In this document: positions 25,358 through 32,980 of the stretch, piece by piece
Numbering within the stretch: position 1 is the stretch's first letter
Layout: each line of letters begins with the position of its first letter
DNA from: Rhizobium sp. Q54
GTDB lineage: Bacteria; Pseudomonadota; Alphaproteobacteria; Rhizobiales; Xanthobacteraceae
Length of the DNA: 36,934 nucleotides
Direction: 5' to 3'
Assembly: GCA_945861895.1 (NCBI GenBank)
Contig: CAMAWF010000026.1
Location: 1-36,934, forward strand
Notes under the pieces: model-generated
The model's input: only the letters and a program-made list of their open reading frames with translations
What the model was told of the DNA's origin: nothing
Databases searched by the model: none
Program-made: the position numbers and the translations under genes

Positions 25358-26299
25358 ATGAAACGCCCACTCAAAAAGGCCCGTGTTCCCATTAATCCCC
25401 CCCTCAGCGCGCGCGATGTGGAAGAGGCGCTTGAGGAGCGTATAAGCACGGGCAAATATCCCTTAGGCCAGCGGCTGCCGCCGGTCCGCGACATTGCCGC
25501 GGAATTTGGCACCAGCCCTTCTACGGTCAGCCGCGCTCTGCAAGAGATGATGCGGAGTGGCTGGCTCGAGGTGTATGAGCGGCGTTTCGTGCGTGTCCGC
25601 GATCAGCTTCCGTCGAATGTCGTCCGCAGCGCCGATATTCAGAGATCTGCACGGGCAATTGCTCACAAGTGGAAGCTCAAAGGTGGATCGTATGATGAGC
25701 TGATTGCCACACTGAGTGAGATCGTCGCCGACGTCTTCAAATTGCAAACTGAATTCGTATTCACCGAATGCAACCCGAACGACCTGAACTTTATGGCCGC
25801 GCAACTGGCGCAGGAGTTACCCGACTCCACGCTGAATTGCCAGCTTATCAAGGAACTCGACAAGGATGAATTGGAGCGGGACGGATCCGTAATTCTCGTC
25901 CCTTATTTTCATTATGCCGAGGTCCGTAAACTCGTCGGCGACGCTCTATCAATTGTTCCGATTCACTTCAAACCTAGCGTCGAGACGCTCGACAAGCTGT
26001 TGACCATCAGACCTGGCAGCAACATTCTGGTTTTTGGCCGCGATCAGCGTTCGGTCCAGCGATTGTCTCTCATGGTAAGAGAATATGTCGATGCGAAAAT
26101 TACAGGAATAACTATCGATGAGCGAGAGAAGCTGCCAAAACTGGCAAAATCTGCGGACGCAGTCGTTACGGTTTCCACGGCACTGGAGACGGTGCCAAGA
26201 CTTCCTCCGATAAAGCAACTTATCGAGGTTCGTTTTGAACTTGAGACATCGTTAGGAAACAGGTTGAAGAACGGACCCGTCAAGTCCGCCGCCCCATGA
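25358..26299 (+). CDS. GntR family regulator with uncharacterised C-terminal ligand domain
   Basis: A 313-residue regulator. The winged helix occupies about residues 15-85: VEEALEERISTGKYPLGQRL, then VRDIAAEFGTSPSTVSRALQ and EMMRSGWLEVYERRFVRV. The next ~220 residues do not show the FCD or UTRA patterns I know; alternating hydrophobic strands (GSVILVPYFHYAEV, GSNILVFGRDQRSVQRL, AKITGITIDERE, ADAVVTVSTALETV) suggest an alpha/beta periplasmic-binding-like fold. It is the only regulator in the right 12 kb, so it is the prime candidate for the repressor acting on the palindromes at 27341, 31772 and 32935. The ATG at 25358 is used; a GTG at 25319 is possible. Confidence 0.75.
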   Translation: MKRPLKKARVPINPPLSARDVEEALEERISTGKYPLGQRLPPVRDIAAEFGTSPSTVSRALQEMMRSGWLEVYERRFVRVRDQLPSNVVRSADIQRSARAIAHKWKLKGGSYDELIATLSEIVADVFKLQTEFVFTECNPNDLNFMAAQLAQELPDSTLNCQLIKELDKDELERDGSVILVPYFHYAEVRKLVGDALSIVPIHFKPSVETLDKLLTIRPGSNILVFGRDQRSVQRLSLMVREYVDAKITGITIDEREKLPKLAKSADAVVTVSTALETVPRLPPIKQLIEVRFELETSLGNRLKNGPVKSAAP

Positions 26300-26332
26300 T
26301 GAAGTTAGTTCACCGCAAGGCGCGCTGCCGCG

Positions 26333-27304
26333 TCAGGATGCTTGGTCTTGACAGGCCGCACAACACGCCGAAATTCGCGTAGCCGGCACACCATGCATCA
26401 CCCCTCGCAAGACACCTGAGATCACATCGATTTCCGCGGGCCGCGTTGATAGCGGCGGTCTGATGACCAGGCCGTTTTGCTCGTCGGCTCCCACCAACAG
26501 TCCGCGTTCGCATAGTTTGCGCTTCAACTGTCCTGCCGACGTGCCTGGTTGGAAGCGGACATTCGCCGACAGCACACCGAACCGGATTGCCGCGATCTGC
26601 TGGCACGCCGCCTGCACAGCATTCATCCGCTCGCTAAAATATTTCGCGAGATCACGACCGTGCTCGATCAATTGCTGCCGCTCCACCGAAACGACGACAC
26701 CCTGAACGAGTGCCATGATCCCGGCAGGCACCGATGCCGCCCGAATTTGCAGATTGGACGAACCGCGCTCGACGGCGCGCCTGGACATAAGCAGGGCGCC
26801 AAAAGATTCGCCGGCGGCAAGAGTGCTGCCGAGCACGATCAGGTCCGGCTTGCTGCGCCAGGCCGGGCTGACGAGCCACGCGCCCGACCGTCCGATCGTT
26901 TCGTCCTCCAGGGCTATCGTAATACCGCCGATGAATTCAGGCTCGCCCGCCGCGGCATTGACAACGCGCGGGCCTTGCCCGTTGCCGCCTATCGTCGCCG
27001 CGATTTGCTTTGCGATCGGCACCATCGCCTCTGCGCCCGTATCGAGTGCCACGCACTTATATTCCCGATGCAGTTTCGACAGCGTTCGCATCAAGCCGCG
27101 CTTATCGATGGCTTCGGGTGCCGGCCTGTCGTAACCGAGCAGTGCAGTCGCGGGCGAGGCGAGAGCGTCGAGATAAAGAAACCCGTTTTGCATTTGCACG
27201 GTGCAGCGCCGCGCTTCAACAATTTGATCGGCGATACTGTGCGCAGCCATTCCGTCATTTAAGAAATGGCGTGTCGCGCTCTCGGTCGGCGCGGTGAAGT
27301 TCAT
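26333..27304 (-). CDS. Compact class III aminotransferase-like protein lacking the PLP lysine
   Basis: A 323-residue protein, about 100 residues shorter than normal class III aminotransferases. The fold is traceable: FLYLDALASPATALLGYDRP, VALDTGAEAMVPIAKQIAAT (cofactor phosphate region), LEDETIGRSGAW (PLP Asp region), PDLIVLGSTLAAGESFGALL, then LCERGLLVGADEQNGLVIRP and PLSTRPAEIDVISGVL. In active enzymes the fourth block reads LAKGLGGG with the Schiff-base Lys; here it is LGSTLAAG, so the Lys aligns with Ser. The frame is otherwise clean. It may be a non-enzymatic, sensory or subunit protein, or a decayed enzyme. It is divergent from the hydantoinase-like gene and shares its operator region. 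Confidence 0.72.
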   Translation of the reverse strand: MNFTAPTESATRHFLNDGMAAHSIADQIVEARRCTVQMQNGFLYLDALASPATALLGYDRPAPEAIDKRGLMRTLSKLHREYKCVALDTGAEAMVPIAKQIAATIGGNGQGPRVVNAAAGEPEFIGGITIALEDETIGRSGAWLVSPAWRSKPDLIVLGSTLAAGESFGALLMSRRAVERGSSNLQIRAASVPAGIMALVQGVVVSVERQQLIEHGRDLAKYFSERMNAVQAACQQIAAIRFGVLSANVRFQPGTSAGQLKRKLCERGLLVGADEQNGLVIRPPLSTRPAEIDVISGVLRGVMHGVPATRISACCAACQDQAS

Positions 27305-27313
27305 AACTTGCTA

Positions 27314-27341
27314 TTGCCTTGCGCTTGGAGTTTGTTATTCT
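27314..27341 (+). promoter_or_regulatory. Promoter of the hydantoinase operon (-35 TTGCCT, 16-bp spacer, -10 TATTCT)
   Basis: TTGCCT at 27314-27319 and TATTCT at 27336-27341 form a sigma70-type pair with a 16-base spacer. The operator palindrome begins at the last base of the -10. Promoters at 31738 and 32897 have the same layout. Confidence 0.45.
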
Positions 27342-27364
27342 GTCTCAGACAAGGTACAGAATAA
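27335..27364. promoter_or_regulatory. Operator A: nested palindromes TGTCTCAGACA within TTATTCTG...CAGAATAA
   Basis: TGTCT-C-AGACA (27341-27351) is a perfect 5-1-5 palindrome. Around it, TTATTCTG (27335-27342) and CAGAATAA (27357-27364) form perfect 8-base inverted arms. The site lies between the divergent aminotransferase-like and hydantoinase-like genes and recurs at 31772 and 32935, so it is a likely repressor site. Confidence 0.6.
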
Positions 27365-27399
27365 AAGCCGGTTGCTGCGGTTTGTCAATGGAGCCATGA

Positions 27400-29010
27400 A
27401 TGACCGAACGCCTGGATCTCACGATCAAGAACGGGACTGTCGTGCTGGGTACCGGTCAATACAAGGTGTCCGTCGGCATCAAAGGAGGCAAGATCGCGGC
27501 CCTGGCGCCGGATGAGTTTCTTCCTCCCGCAAAAGAGACCATCGATGCAAAGGGCCTGCATGTGCTTCCCGGCATTGTGGATAGCGAGAGTCATCCCGGC
27601 TGCTACGTCCCTTTTCGCTATGATATGACGACGGAATCGCGCGCGGCGGCCTGCGCGGGCATCACGACCTGGGGAATTCAGGCGCCTTCGACGCGTCTCG
27701 GCACAGAGCCGTTCCAGGAAGTGGTTTCGGCGAAGGACGTCGTATCCTTCAAGAACTGCTTCAATTCGGCGGTCGAAATCATCGAAAATGTCTCGATGGT
27801 CGATTGCTATCTCACCTACATGCTCGAGACCGACGAGCAGGCCAACGAGATTCCCTACTATGCGGAGGAGCATGGCGTAACGTCTTACAAGCTTTATCTG
27901 CAGACTCGCGGCATGAAGGGTATGCGGGCAGATGAGGACAGCAATTGGCCCTCGCGCCGCGCTGGCCTCGGCACCGGCATTGACGACGGCACGGTCTATC
28001 TCGTGATGGAGCACGTTGCCCATCTCGGGTATCCGGCCATCTGCCACATCCATCCGGAGAATTGGGAAATAGCGCGCATCTTCGAGGAGCGGTTGCGTAA
28101 GGCGGGGCGCACCGACTTTGGGGCCTGGACCGACCGCTCGCCGGACTTTCTCGAGGCCCAACACGTTCACGCGTACAGCTATCTTGCGCGTCAGACGCCC
28201 GGCCACGTGCGACTTTATCTGCAGCACGCAACGACCAAGCTGACCTTCGATGAAATCGCCAAGGCGCGCGCCGAGGGGCTTGAACTCTACGCGCAGACAG
28301 GCCCTGCGTGGCTCTGGCTTGAGCCGCAATTCGGCTGGCGCATCAATGTGCCGCTGCGCCGACGTGACAATATTGAGGCGCTCTGGGTGGCGCTTGCCGA
28401 TGGCACGGTTGATGTCGTTGGTTCCGACCATGTGGTCGGCTGGGAGCCGACTTCTTATGAAGAAATGTACAACCCGAACATCTGGTCCTGCCGCACCGGA
28501 TTTTCGCGCGTTGAGATGATGCTTCCGGCGCTGCTCTCGGAGGGCGTGAACAAGGGCCGGCTGTCGATCGAGCGCGTCGTGCAGGTCGCCTGCGAGAATC
28601 CGGCCAAGACCTCGGGCATCTGGGGCCGAAAAGGCTAGCTGCTGCCGGGCTTCGATGCCGACGTTGTCCTCGTAGACCTGGGCCGCGAAGTTAAAGTGAC
28701 CAAGGATCACATCAATACGCGATCCGGCTGGTCGCTGATGGAGGGCCACACATTCACGGGCTGGCCGGTCAAGACCATCCTGCGCGGTAAGGTCACGGCC
28801 GAATGGGCCGACAACAGCCCTGGCATGCGTCCGGTCGGCGAGCCCAGAGGTAAATATCTAAAACGTCAACTGGGTAAGCATAAACCCGGAAGCATGGAGG
28901 TCACGAGCCCGGTGCGCGTCAGCCGTACTGATCGCTGGCTCGCCGATCCTTATCAGCGGCCAGGCTTCTGTGCCGATACCCTGCGCTACACCAAGGCAAG
29001 AGGTGCGTGA
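27400..29010 (+). pseudogene. Hydantoinase/dihydropyrimidinase-like cyclic amidohydrolase with in-frame TAG
   Basis: A 536-codon frame interrupted by TAG at 28636-28638. Homology continues across it: GIWGRKG, stop, LLPGFDADVVLVDLGREVKV, as in the usual C-terminal beta-sandwich of hydantoinases (KG.I.PGADAD). The frame ends exactly at the start of the next gene, so the full frame is ancestral. CAG to TAG is the simplest cause. Metal-site residues: the carboxylated Lys in TSYKLYLQ, His in CHIHPEN, His in YLQHATTK and Asp in VGSDHVVG are present. The first motif reads DSESH instead of DxHxH. The family opens cyclic amides (hydantoins, dihydropyrimidines, allantoin). GGAG precedes the ATG. A truncated 412-residue product would retain the barrel but lose the C-terminal sandwich. 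Confidence 0.75.
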
Positions 29011-29012
29011 TC

Positions 29013-29786
29013 ATGCCGACGAAGACCGTTGCAAGAAACACCTATGTCTGGGACGACATTCTCCCGGAACGCGATCGCAAGGTATTCGAGGCTGCCGGCT
29101 GGGGTCAGCGCGCCGGCTACGGCAAGCGGCCGGCGATCTTTGTGATCGACATCAACTATAATTTTTGCGGTGACAAGCGCGAACCTATTCTCGAGTCGAT
29201 CAAGCGATGGCACTTCTCGTGTGGCGAGCGCGCATGGGATGGGATCGATGCGGTGCAGAAAATTCTCAAAGTCGCGCGCAGAAAGCGGCTGCCAATCATC
29301 TACACGACAAATCCGCGTCGAGAGGACGGGTTCGACCTTGGAATCTGGGGGCTGAAGGGATCGCGCTCCGAGGAGAAGGTTGATGTGCTTGGCCACAAGG
29401 GCAACGAGATTGTCGCCGAAGTGGCGCCTGAGCCCGACGATATCTTCATCGAAAAACGCAAGCCCTCGGCTTTCTTCGGCACGCCGCTGATGAGCTACCT
29501 CAACAATATGCAGGCGGACTCGCTGATACTTACCGGCACAACCACGAGTGGTTGCGTCCGGGCAACCGCGGTCGACGCTCTCAGCTACGATCTCAAAGTC
29601 ACGATTCCGGAGGAAGCGGTCTTCGATCGCGGCGAGCTGTCGCACAAGGCGACGCTGTTCGACCTCCACATGAAATACGTGGATGTGACGAATCTAGAGG
29701 ACGTGCTGACCTACCTCGAAAGACTTGAGGCCGGGCTATTCGACGAGACCTACCCGCCTGCGAGAGCGCGGTCGGTGACTCGCTGA
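29013..29786 (+). CDS. Isochorismatase-fold cysteine hydrolase (N-carbamoyl/ureido amidase-like)
   Basis: A 257-residue cysteine amidohydrolase. The catalytic triad is visible: Asp in FVIDINYNF, Lys in FIEKRKPSAFFGTPL and Cys in GTTTSGCVRATAVDAL. Relatives include N-carbamoylsarcosine amidase, RutB, biuret hydrolase and triuret hydrolase. Following a hydantoinase it most plausibly hydrolyses the ring-opened N-carbamoyl (ureido) product or releases ammonia and CO2 from it; this is inference from context. The ATG at 29013 starts two bases after the hydantoinase frame stop and has AGAGG upstream; a GTG at 29007 is less likely. The frame is intact. Confidence 0.85.
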   Translation: MPTKTVARNTYVWDDILPERDRKVFEAAGWGQRAGYGKRPAIFVIDINYNFCGDKREPILESIKRWHFSCGERAWDGIDAVQKILKVARRKRLPIIYTTNPRREDGFDLGIWGLKGSRSEEKVDVLGHKGNEIVAEVAPEPDDIFIEKRKPSAFFGTPLMSYLNNMQADSLILTGTTTSGCVRATAVDALSYDLKVTIPEEAVFDRGELSHKATLFDLHMKYVDVTNLEDVLTYLERLEAGLFDETYPPARARSVTR

Positions 29787-29805
29787 AACCAGGGGGGTGA
29801 GAGCC

Positions 29806-30408
29806 ATGGCGATCGTTCGGGAGATCGTTGTTCCCGCCAAGGAGGGGCGCGGCCTGCATATGAAAGCCGGCCAGCTTCTGGACATTGTAGACCTCGATGG
29901 TCAGCAGGTCGGCGATCTTGTTGCCTGGCGCCGTGACGATCCGAGCGAATACATGTCGCCGACACATACCGTGTCTTGCAACACCTCGATCATGCTGCGG
30001 AAGGGATCGCGACTCTTCACCAACCATCGCAATCCGATCTTTTCGATCGTGCGTGACGACGTCGAGCGGCACGACATTATCGTCCCGTGTTGCGATCATG
30101 AACGTTTCGCGCATGATTTCGGAATACACGATCATCCGCATTGCCTGGGCAATCTGATCCAGGCGCGCGATCTTCTCGGTGAAAAGGTCGAGCTTCACGG
30201 CGAGTGGGCCTGGAACGTGTTTATGCACAACCACGTTACGCCGGAAGGCAAGGTGGTTACCGACGCCGCAGTTCATCCGGCAGGCTCGACGATCACGCTA
30301 CGCGCGGAAATGGATGCGGTCGTGTTGCTGTCGGCTTGTCCGCAGGATCTAACGCCGTGCAACGCATTTAACCCAACGCCGATGAAGCTCGTTCTGCGAG
30401 ACGCCTAA
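29806..30408 (+). CDS. DUF1989 family protein (urea carboxylase-associated type)
   Basis: A 200-residue protein starting MAIVREIVVPAKEGRGLHM (ATG at 29806, AGGGGGG about nine bases upstream; a GTG at 29797 is possible). DUF1989 marks are AGQLLDIVDLDGQQVGDLVA, SCNTSIMLRKGSRLFTNHRN, IIVPCCDHERFAHDFG with its Cys/His cluster, and WAWNVFMHNHVTPEGKV. DUF1989 proteins accompany urea carboxylase/allophanate hydrolase genes, and a pair of them forms carboxyguanidine deiminase. Here there is one copy without urea carboxylase nearby, so a different deiminase or hydrolase step on a ureido compound is likely. It is in the operon with the amidase and DUF1185. Confidence 0.8.
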   Translation: MAIVREIVVPAKEGRGLHMKAGQLLDIVDLDGQQVGDLVAWRRDDPSEYMSPTHTVSCNTSIMLRKGSRLFTNHRNPIFSIVRDDVERHDIIVPCCDHERFAHDFGIHDHPHCLGNLIQARDLLGEKVELHGEWAWNVFMHNHVTPEGKVVTDAAVHPAGSTITLRAEMDAVVLLSACPQDLTPCNAFNPTPMKLVLRDA

Positions 30409-30442
30409 AACACTTTTCGAATCGCATGAATGGAGATTTTGT

Positions 30443-31015
30443 GTGGAAGTCCGAAAGATATACGCTCAGGTCGAGGAGACATTCAGCGAGGCGGGACAAA
30501 AATCTGACGAGCCGTTGCGGAAGGTGGCGGTTGTCGCGGTGCTGAAGAATCCCTTTGCCGGGCGCTATGTCGAGGATTTGAAGCCGCTGACCGACGCGAG
30601 CGAAGCGCTCGGCAAGCGGATTGCAGCACTCGCCGCGCAATATATGCATCCGCGTGAGGTAGAGAGTTACGGCAAGGCAGGTCTCGTCGGAACTTCCGGC
30701 GAGCAGGAACACGCGGTTGCGATGCTCACGACGGTTTTAGGCAATGTGATGCGCGATGCGGCGGGCGGCGGCAAGGCATGGATTTCCTCAATGACCAAGC
30801 GGGTGGCGCCCGGCGCCACGATCGATGTGCCGCTCGCGCACAAGGACGCGCTTTACGTGCGTTCTCATTATGACGGCATCAGCGTGACCCTGCATGATGC
30901 ACCGCTGCCGGACGAAATCGCGATCATTGTTGGCTATGCCAATCGCGGGCGTCTCAATCACCGTATCGGTGGTCTGGCAAAACAGGACATCAAGAAGCTC
31001 GACGGACTGACCTGA
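30443..31015 (+). CDS. DUF1185 (amino acid synthesis family, PF06684) protein
   Basis: A 190-residue protein with a GTG start at 30443, seven bases after GGAG. Typical segments are VAVVAVLKNPFAGRYVEDL, EVESYGKAGLVGTSGEQEHA, ISSMTKRVAPGATIDVPLAH, KDALYVRSHYDGISVTLHDA and ADEIAIIVGYAN-like PDEIAIIVGYANRGRLNHRIGG. The family is annotated as amino acid synthesis, but no reaction is firmly known to me. It ends the operon hydantoinase-amidase-DUF1989-DUF1185, and is convergent with the aldolase-like gene nine bases away. Its repeated linkage to amidohydrolases here suggests a role in N-heterocycle breakdown (inference). Confidence 0.8.
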   Translation: MEVRKIYAQVEETFSEAGQKSDEPLRKVAVVAVLKNPFAGRYVEDLKPLTDASEALGKRIAALAAQYMHPREVESYGKAGLVGTSGEQEHAVAMLTTVLGNVMRDAAGGGKAWISSMTKRVAPGATIDVPLAHKDALYVRSHYDGISVTLHDAPLPDEIAIIVGYANRGRLNHRIGGLAKQDIKKLDGLT

Positions 31016-31024
31016 AGCGGCAGC

Positions 31025-31693
31025 CTAAAAGGCGCCTACGTGCTGCAGCCATGCCCAAATACGATCTGACTCGGCGTCGTACCAGTGCTTGCGCGCTTCC
31101 AACTCTTTCCTGCTAAAGGAAATCTTCTTATCCGGCGTGAGCCTGTCGAATGTGCAGCGCTCTTCCAGACTCCACATACGCGCCGCGGCCTGACCGAGCG
31201 TGCTCCCGACCGTAAGGACTCCATTGCCGCGAAGAATGAGCGCGTCGGACGAGCCAAGGGATTCTCCAGCTCGCGTCCCCATCTCCGGCTTGTGAATCAG
31301 ATCCGTCTCGTCGAGGACAGCGATCGTTTCCGTGATGCCCCCAAAACCATGCCGGATCGGAGGAACGGACGCTATGCTCTGGATCGCCGATGAAGCCGGC
31401 GCGTGCGTGCGGCAGATCGCATGCACATCGCTGCGAGATTTGTATATGCCGAGATGGAGAAATACTTCGATCGGCCGATTTGAGGCTACGCCTGACTGCA
31501 CGGAGCCGCTGCTATTACAGTGCAATAAATCGGTTGGCTGCTGATGGAGAAAGTGTGGGCGCGTCGGCGTGATCAGCAAGCCGTCTTCGGTACGGACACT
31601 GACATGGCCGAAGCCATACATATAACCGAGCCGGGCGAACGCGCGGGCGGCGATCACGATCTCCTCGCGCTGTCGCAAATCGTGCTGACTCAT
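31025..31693 (-). CDS. Class II aldolase/adducin family protein with incomplete metal site
   Basis: A 222-residue protein (ATG at 31693, GAGG five bases upstream; the frame extends to a TTG at 31753). Family segments are ARAFARLGYMYGFGHVSVRT, GLLITPTRP, RPIEVFLHLGIYKSRSDVHA and ALILRGNGVLTVGSTLGQAA. Active class II aldolases bind zinc by HxH and a later His. Here the first motif is CRTHAP (one His lost to Arg) and the second is RGNG instead of (N/H)HG, leaving one of three His plus the Glu. It may be a decarboxylase- or lyase-like branch of the family or inactive. It is divergent from the DUF5591-like gene across operator B. Confidence 0.75.
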   Translation of the reverse strand: MSQHDLRQREEIVIAARAFARLGYMYGFGHVSVRTEDGLLITPTRPHFLHQQPTDLLHCNSSGSVQSGVASNRPIEVFLHLGIYKSRSDVHAICRTHAPASSAIQSIASVPPIRHGFGGITETIAVLDETDLIHKPEMGTRAGESLGSSDALILRGNGVLTVGSTLGQAAARMWSLEERCTFDRLTPDKKISFSRKELEARKHWYDAESDRIWAWLQHVGAF

Positions 31694-31737
31694 CGCATCC
31701 TCGCGAACGATGCGGCCCGCTTGGACCAGCTTGCCCC

Positions 31738-31765
31738 TTGTCAGGCAATGCAAAAATCATATAGT
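31738..31765 (+). promoter_or_regulatory. Promoter of the DUF5591-like gene (-35 TTGTCA, 16-bp spacer, -10 TATAGT)
   Basis: TTGTCA at 31738-31743 and TATAGT at 31760-31765 form a good sigma70-type pair with a 16-base spacer. Operator B begins six bases after the -10, matching the arrangement at the hydantoinase promoter. Confidence 0.5.
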
Positions 31766-31770
31766 GTTTT

Positions 31771-31785
31771 CTGACTGAGACAAGG
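31771..31785. promoter_or_regulatory. Operator B: CTGACTGAGACAAGG
   Basis: This matches operator A (CTGTCTCAGACAAGG) at 13 of 15 positions, including the AGACAAGG half. The left half-site has one mismatch (TGACT for TGTCT). It sits between the divergent aldolase-like and DUF5591-like genes, directly before the latter's ribosome-binding site AAGGGG. Confidence 0.55.
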
Positions 31786-31789
31786 GGCA

Positions 31790-32837
31790 ATGAGCATGGT
31801 CGCGGTTGTGGACAGGGCTCTTCGCATATCGGAGTCGAAGCAAAAAATTCTTCCGCCCTTCCAGTTGGATGAATCCCTGTGTCTTTATTCGCCGCAGGAC
31901 AATATCGACTCGCTCAAGCACAGGCGGGTTGCTCACTGGCTCAATTTCGTCACCAAACGTTATGTACCCCGGCTGCCTGCCCAAGGCGCCGGTGCGAATT
32001 CTGCTTCTGATGCCGTGTACCAAGACAAAACCTTATCCGTTCAGCACAGAGCACAAGCGCATCAATCAGCGTCTTCATGACACCGGATTCCGTCCGGTCG
32101 GACGCCATCCGCTGCCGAAAGAATTGATGGATAGGCTGGAGCCCAAATACACGCCGGAAGTTCTCGATCTTTCTCCACTGGGCAATCGTAAGGGCGTCGT
32201 CATCCATCGTGTGGTGATTTCCGAGCCGCTTGCTTTCGTGCCGTACGAGCATATCGCGACATACGAAGGCCGGCGTTCGCCGTCGGCCGCATACGACGAC
32301 CCCGGACTGTTCGAAAATCGCGGCAACGCTGTCTCGCCGTGGCGGTCCGATTTTACGGCGACACGTATCTCCGATACACGCTGGAAATGGGGGAAGTCGG
32401 AACTGAAAGCCTATGTGCAAATGCACAACGTGATGGCCGAGAAGCTCGCCGAGGCGATCAAGAATACCGCGAGGTATTATACCCACCGGATCGCCTGGGT
32501 CGCGCCCGGTCTCACGCACCGTAGTTTCGTTCTCGGGCGCGGCGAGAGGGCGGCGCATAATGTGAGGGCGACCCGCAAGGCCGGCGATGAAAAGCTCGCT
32601 TTCGTCGGCGCCAACGACCGGCTCCCAGATCCATTGAAGATCCAATGCCTACCAAGGCTCGAGGATTGCCAGAAAGCGATCGCGCGGTTGGCAAAGCGCC
32701 TGAACAAGCCGAAATCTCGCGTCGGCGGCATCTATTCGCGCGGCGGCGGTGATGCGACCCCGCTCGCGCTTCCAGAACTTCTGGATGTGCTTGTCAGGCA
32801 CATCCGCTCGTCAAAGAAGCCGAGCGCCAGGACATGA
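31790..32837 (+). pseudogene. DUF5591-like protein (related to the C-terminal domain of archaeal ArcS/TGT) with a frameshift
   Basis: The natural start is ATG 31790 with AAGGGG upstream. The first frame gives SLCLYSPQDNIDSLKHRR and AHWLNFVTKRYVPRLPA. At the C-run 31980-31982 homology jumps to the next frame, KAPVRILLLMPCTKTKPYPF, and stays open to 32837. Removing one C restores a protein of about 348 residues. The segments LLLMPCTKTKPYPFSTEHKR and VVIHRVVISEPLAFVPYEHI resemble the DUF5591 domain of archaeosine synthase (LLPCS..KPYS.S.SH... then VHEV..TSPLGVVPRE). The rest (KWGKSELKAYVQMHNVMAEK, THRIAWVAPG) is conserved-looking but unassigned. A tRNA-modification role in this catabolic setting would be surprising. 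The frameshift may be real or a sequencing error. Confidence 0.55.
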
Positions 32838-32896
32838 AGGGCAGCGCTGTGCTCTTGATGACTTCGAATTGAGCAATCGATGTCCGAAATAGAGCC

Positions 32897-32946
32897 TTGC
32901 AATGCCAAACTAGCTCTCATAGCCTACTGTCTCTTGTCTAAGACAG
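32897..32946 (+). promoter_or_regulatory. Promoter and operator C upstream of the NMT1-type importer
   Basis: TTGCAA (32897-32902) and a weak -10 around TAGCCT (32920-32925) are followed by TGTCT-A-AGACA (32935-32945), a perfect 5-1-5 palindrome. The wider string CTTGTCTAAGACAGAAAATAG aligns with the reverse complements of operators A and B. AGGAG of the binding-protein gene follows downstream. Confidence 0.55.
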
Positions 32947-32980
32947 AAAATAGTGCCGTCTAACGCAGGAGATCAGGCCC

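Noticed and set aside
27385-28749. Long minus-strand open frame (454 codons) opposite the hydantoinase-like gene
   Set aside because: It is antisense to a gene with clear homology, has Arg/His-rich composition typical of a codon-phase shadow, and shows no domain.
31976-31990. Programmed frameshift in the DUF5591-like gene
   Set aside because: No classical slippery heptamer or downstream structure was recognised, and a one-base insertion in a C-run is the simpler explanation.
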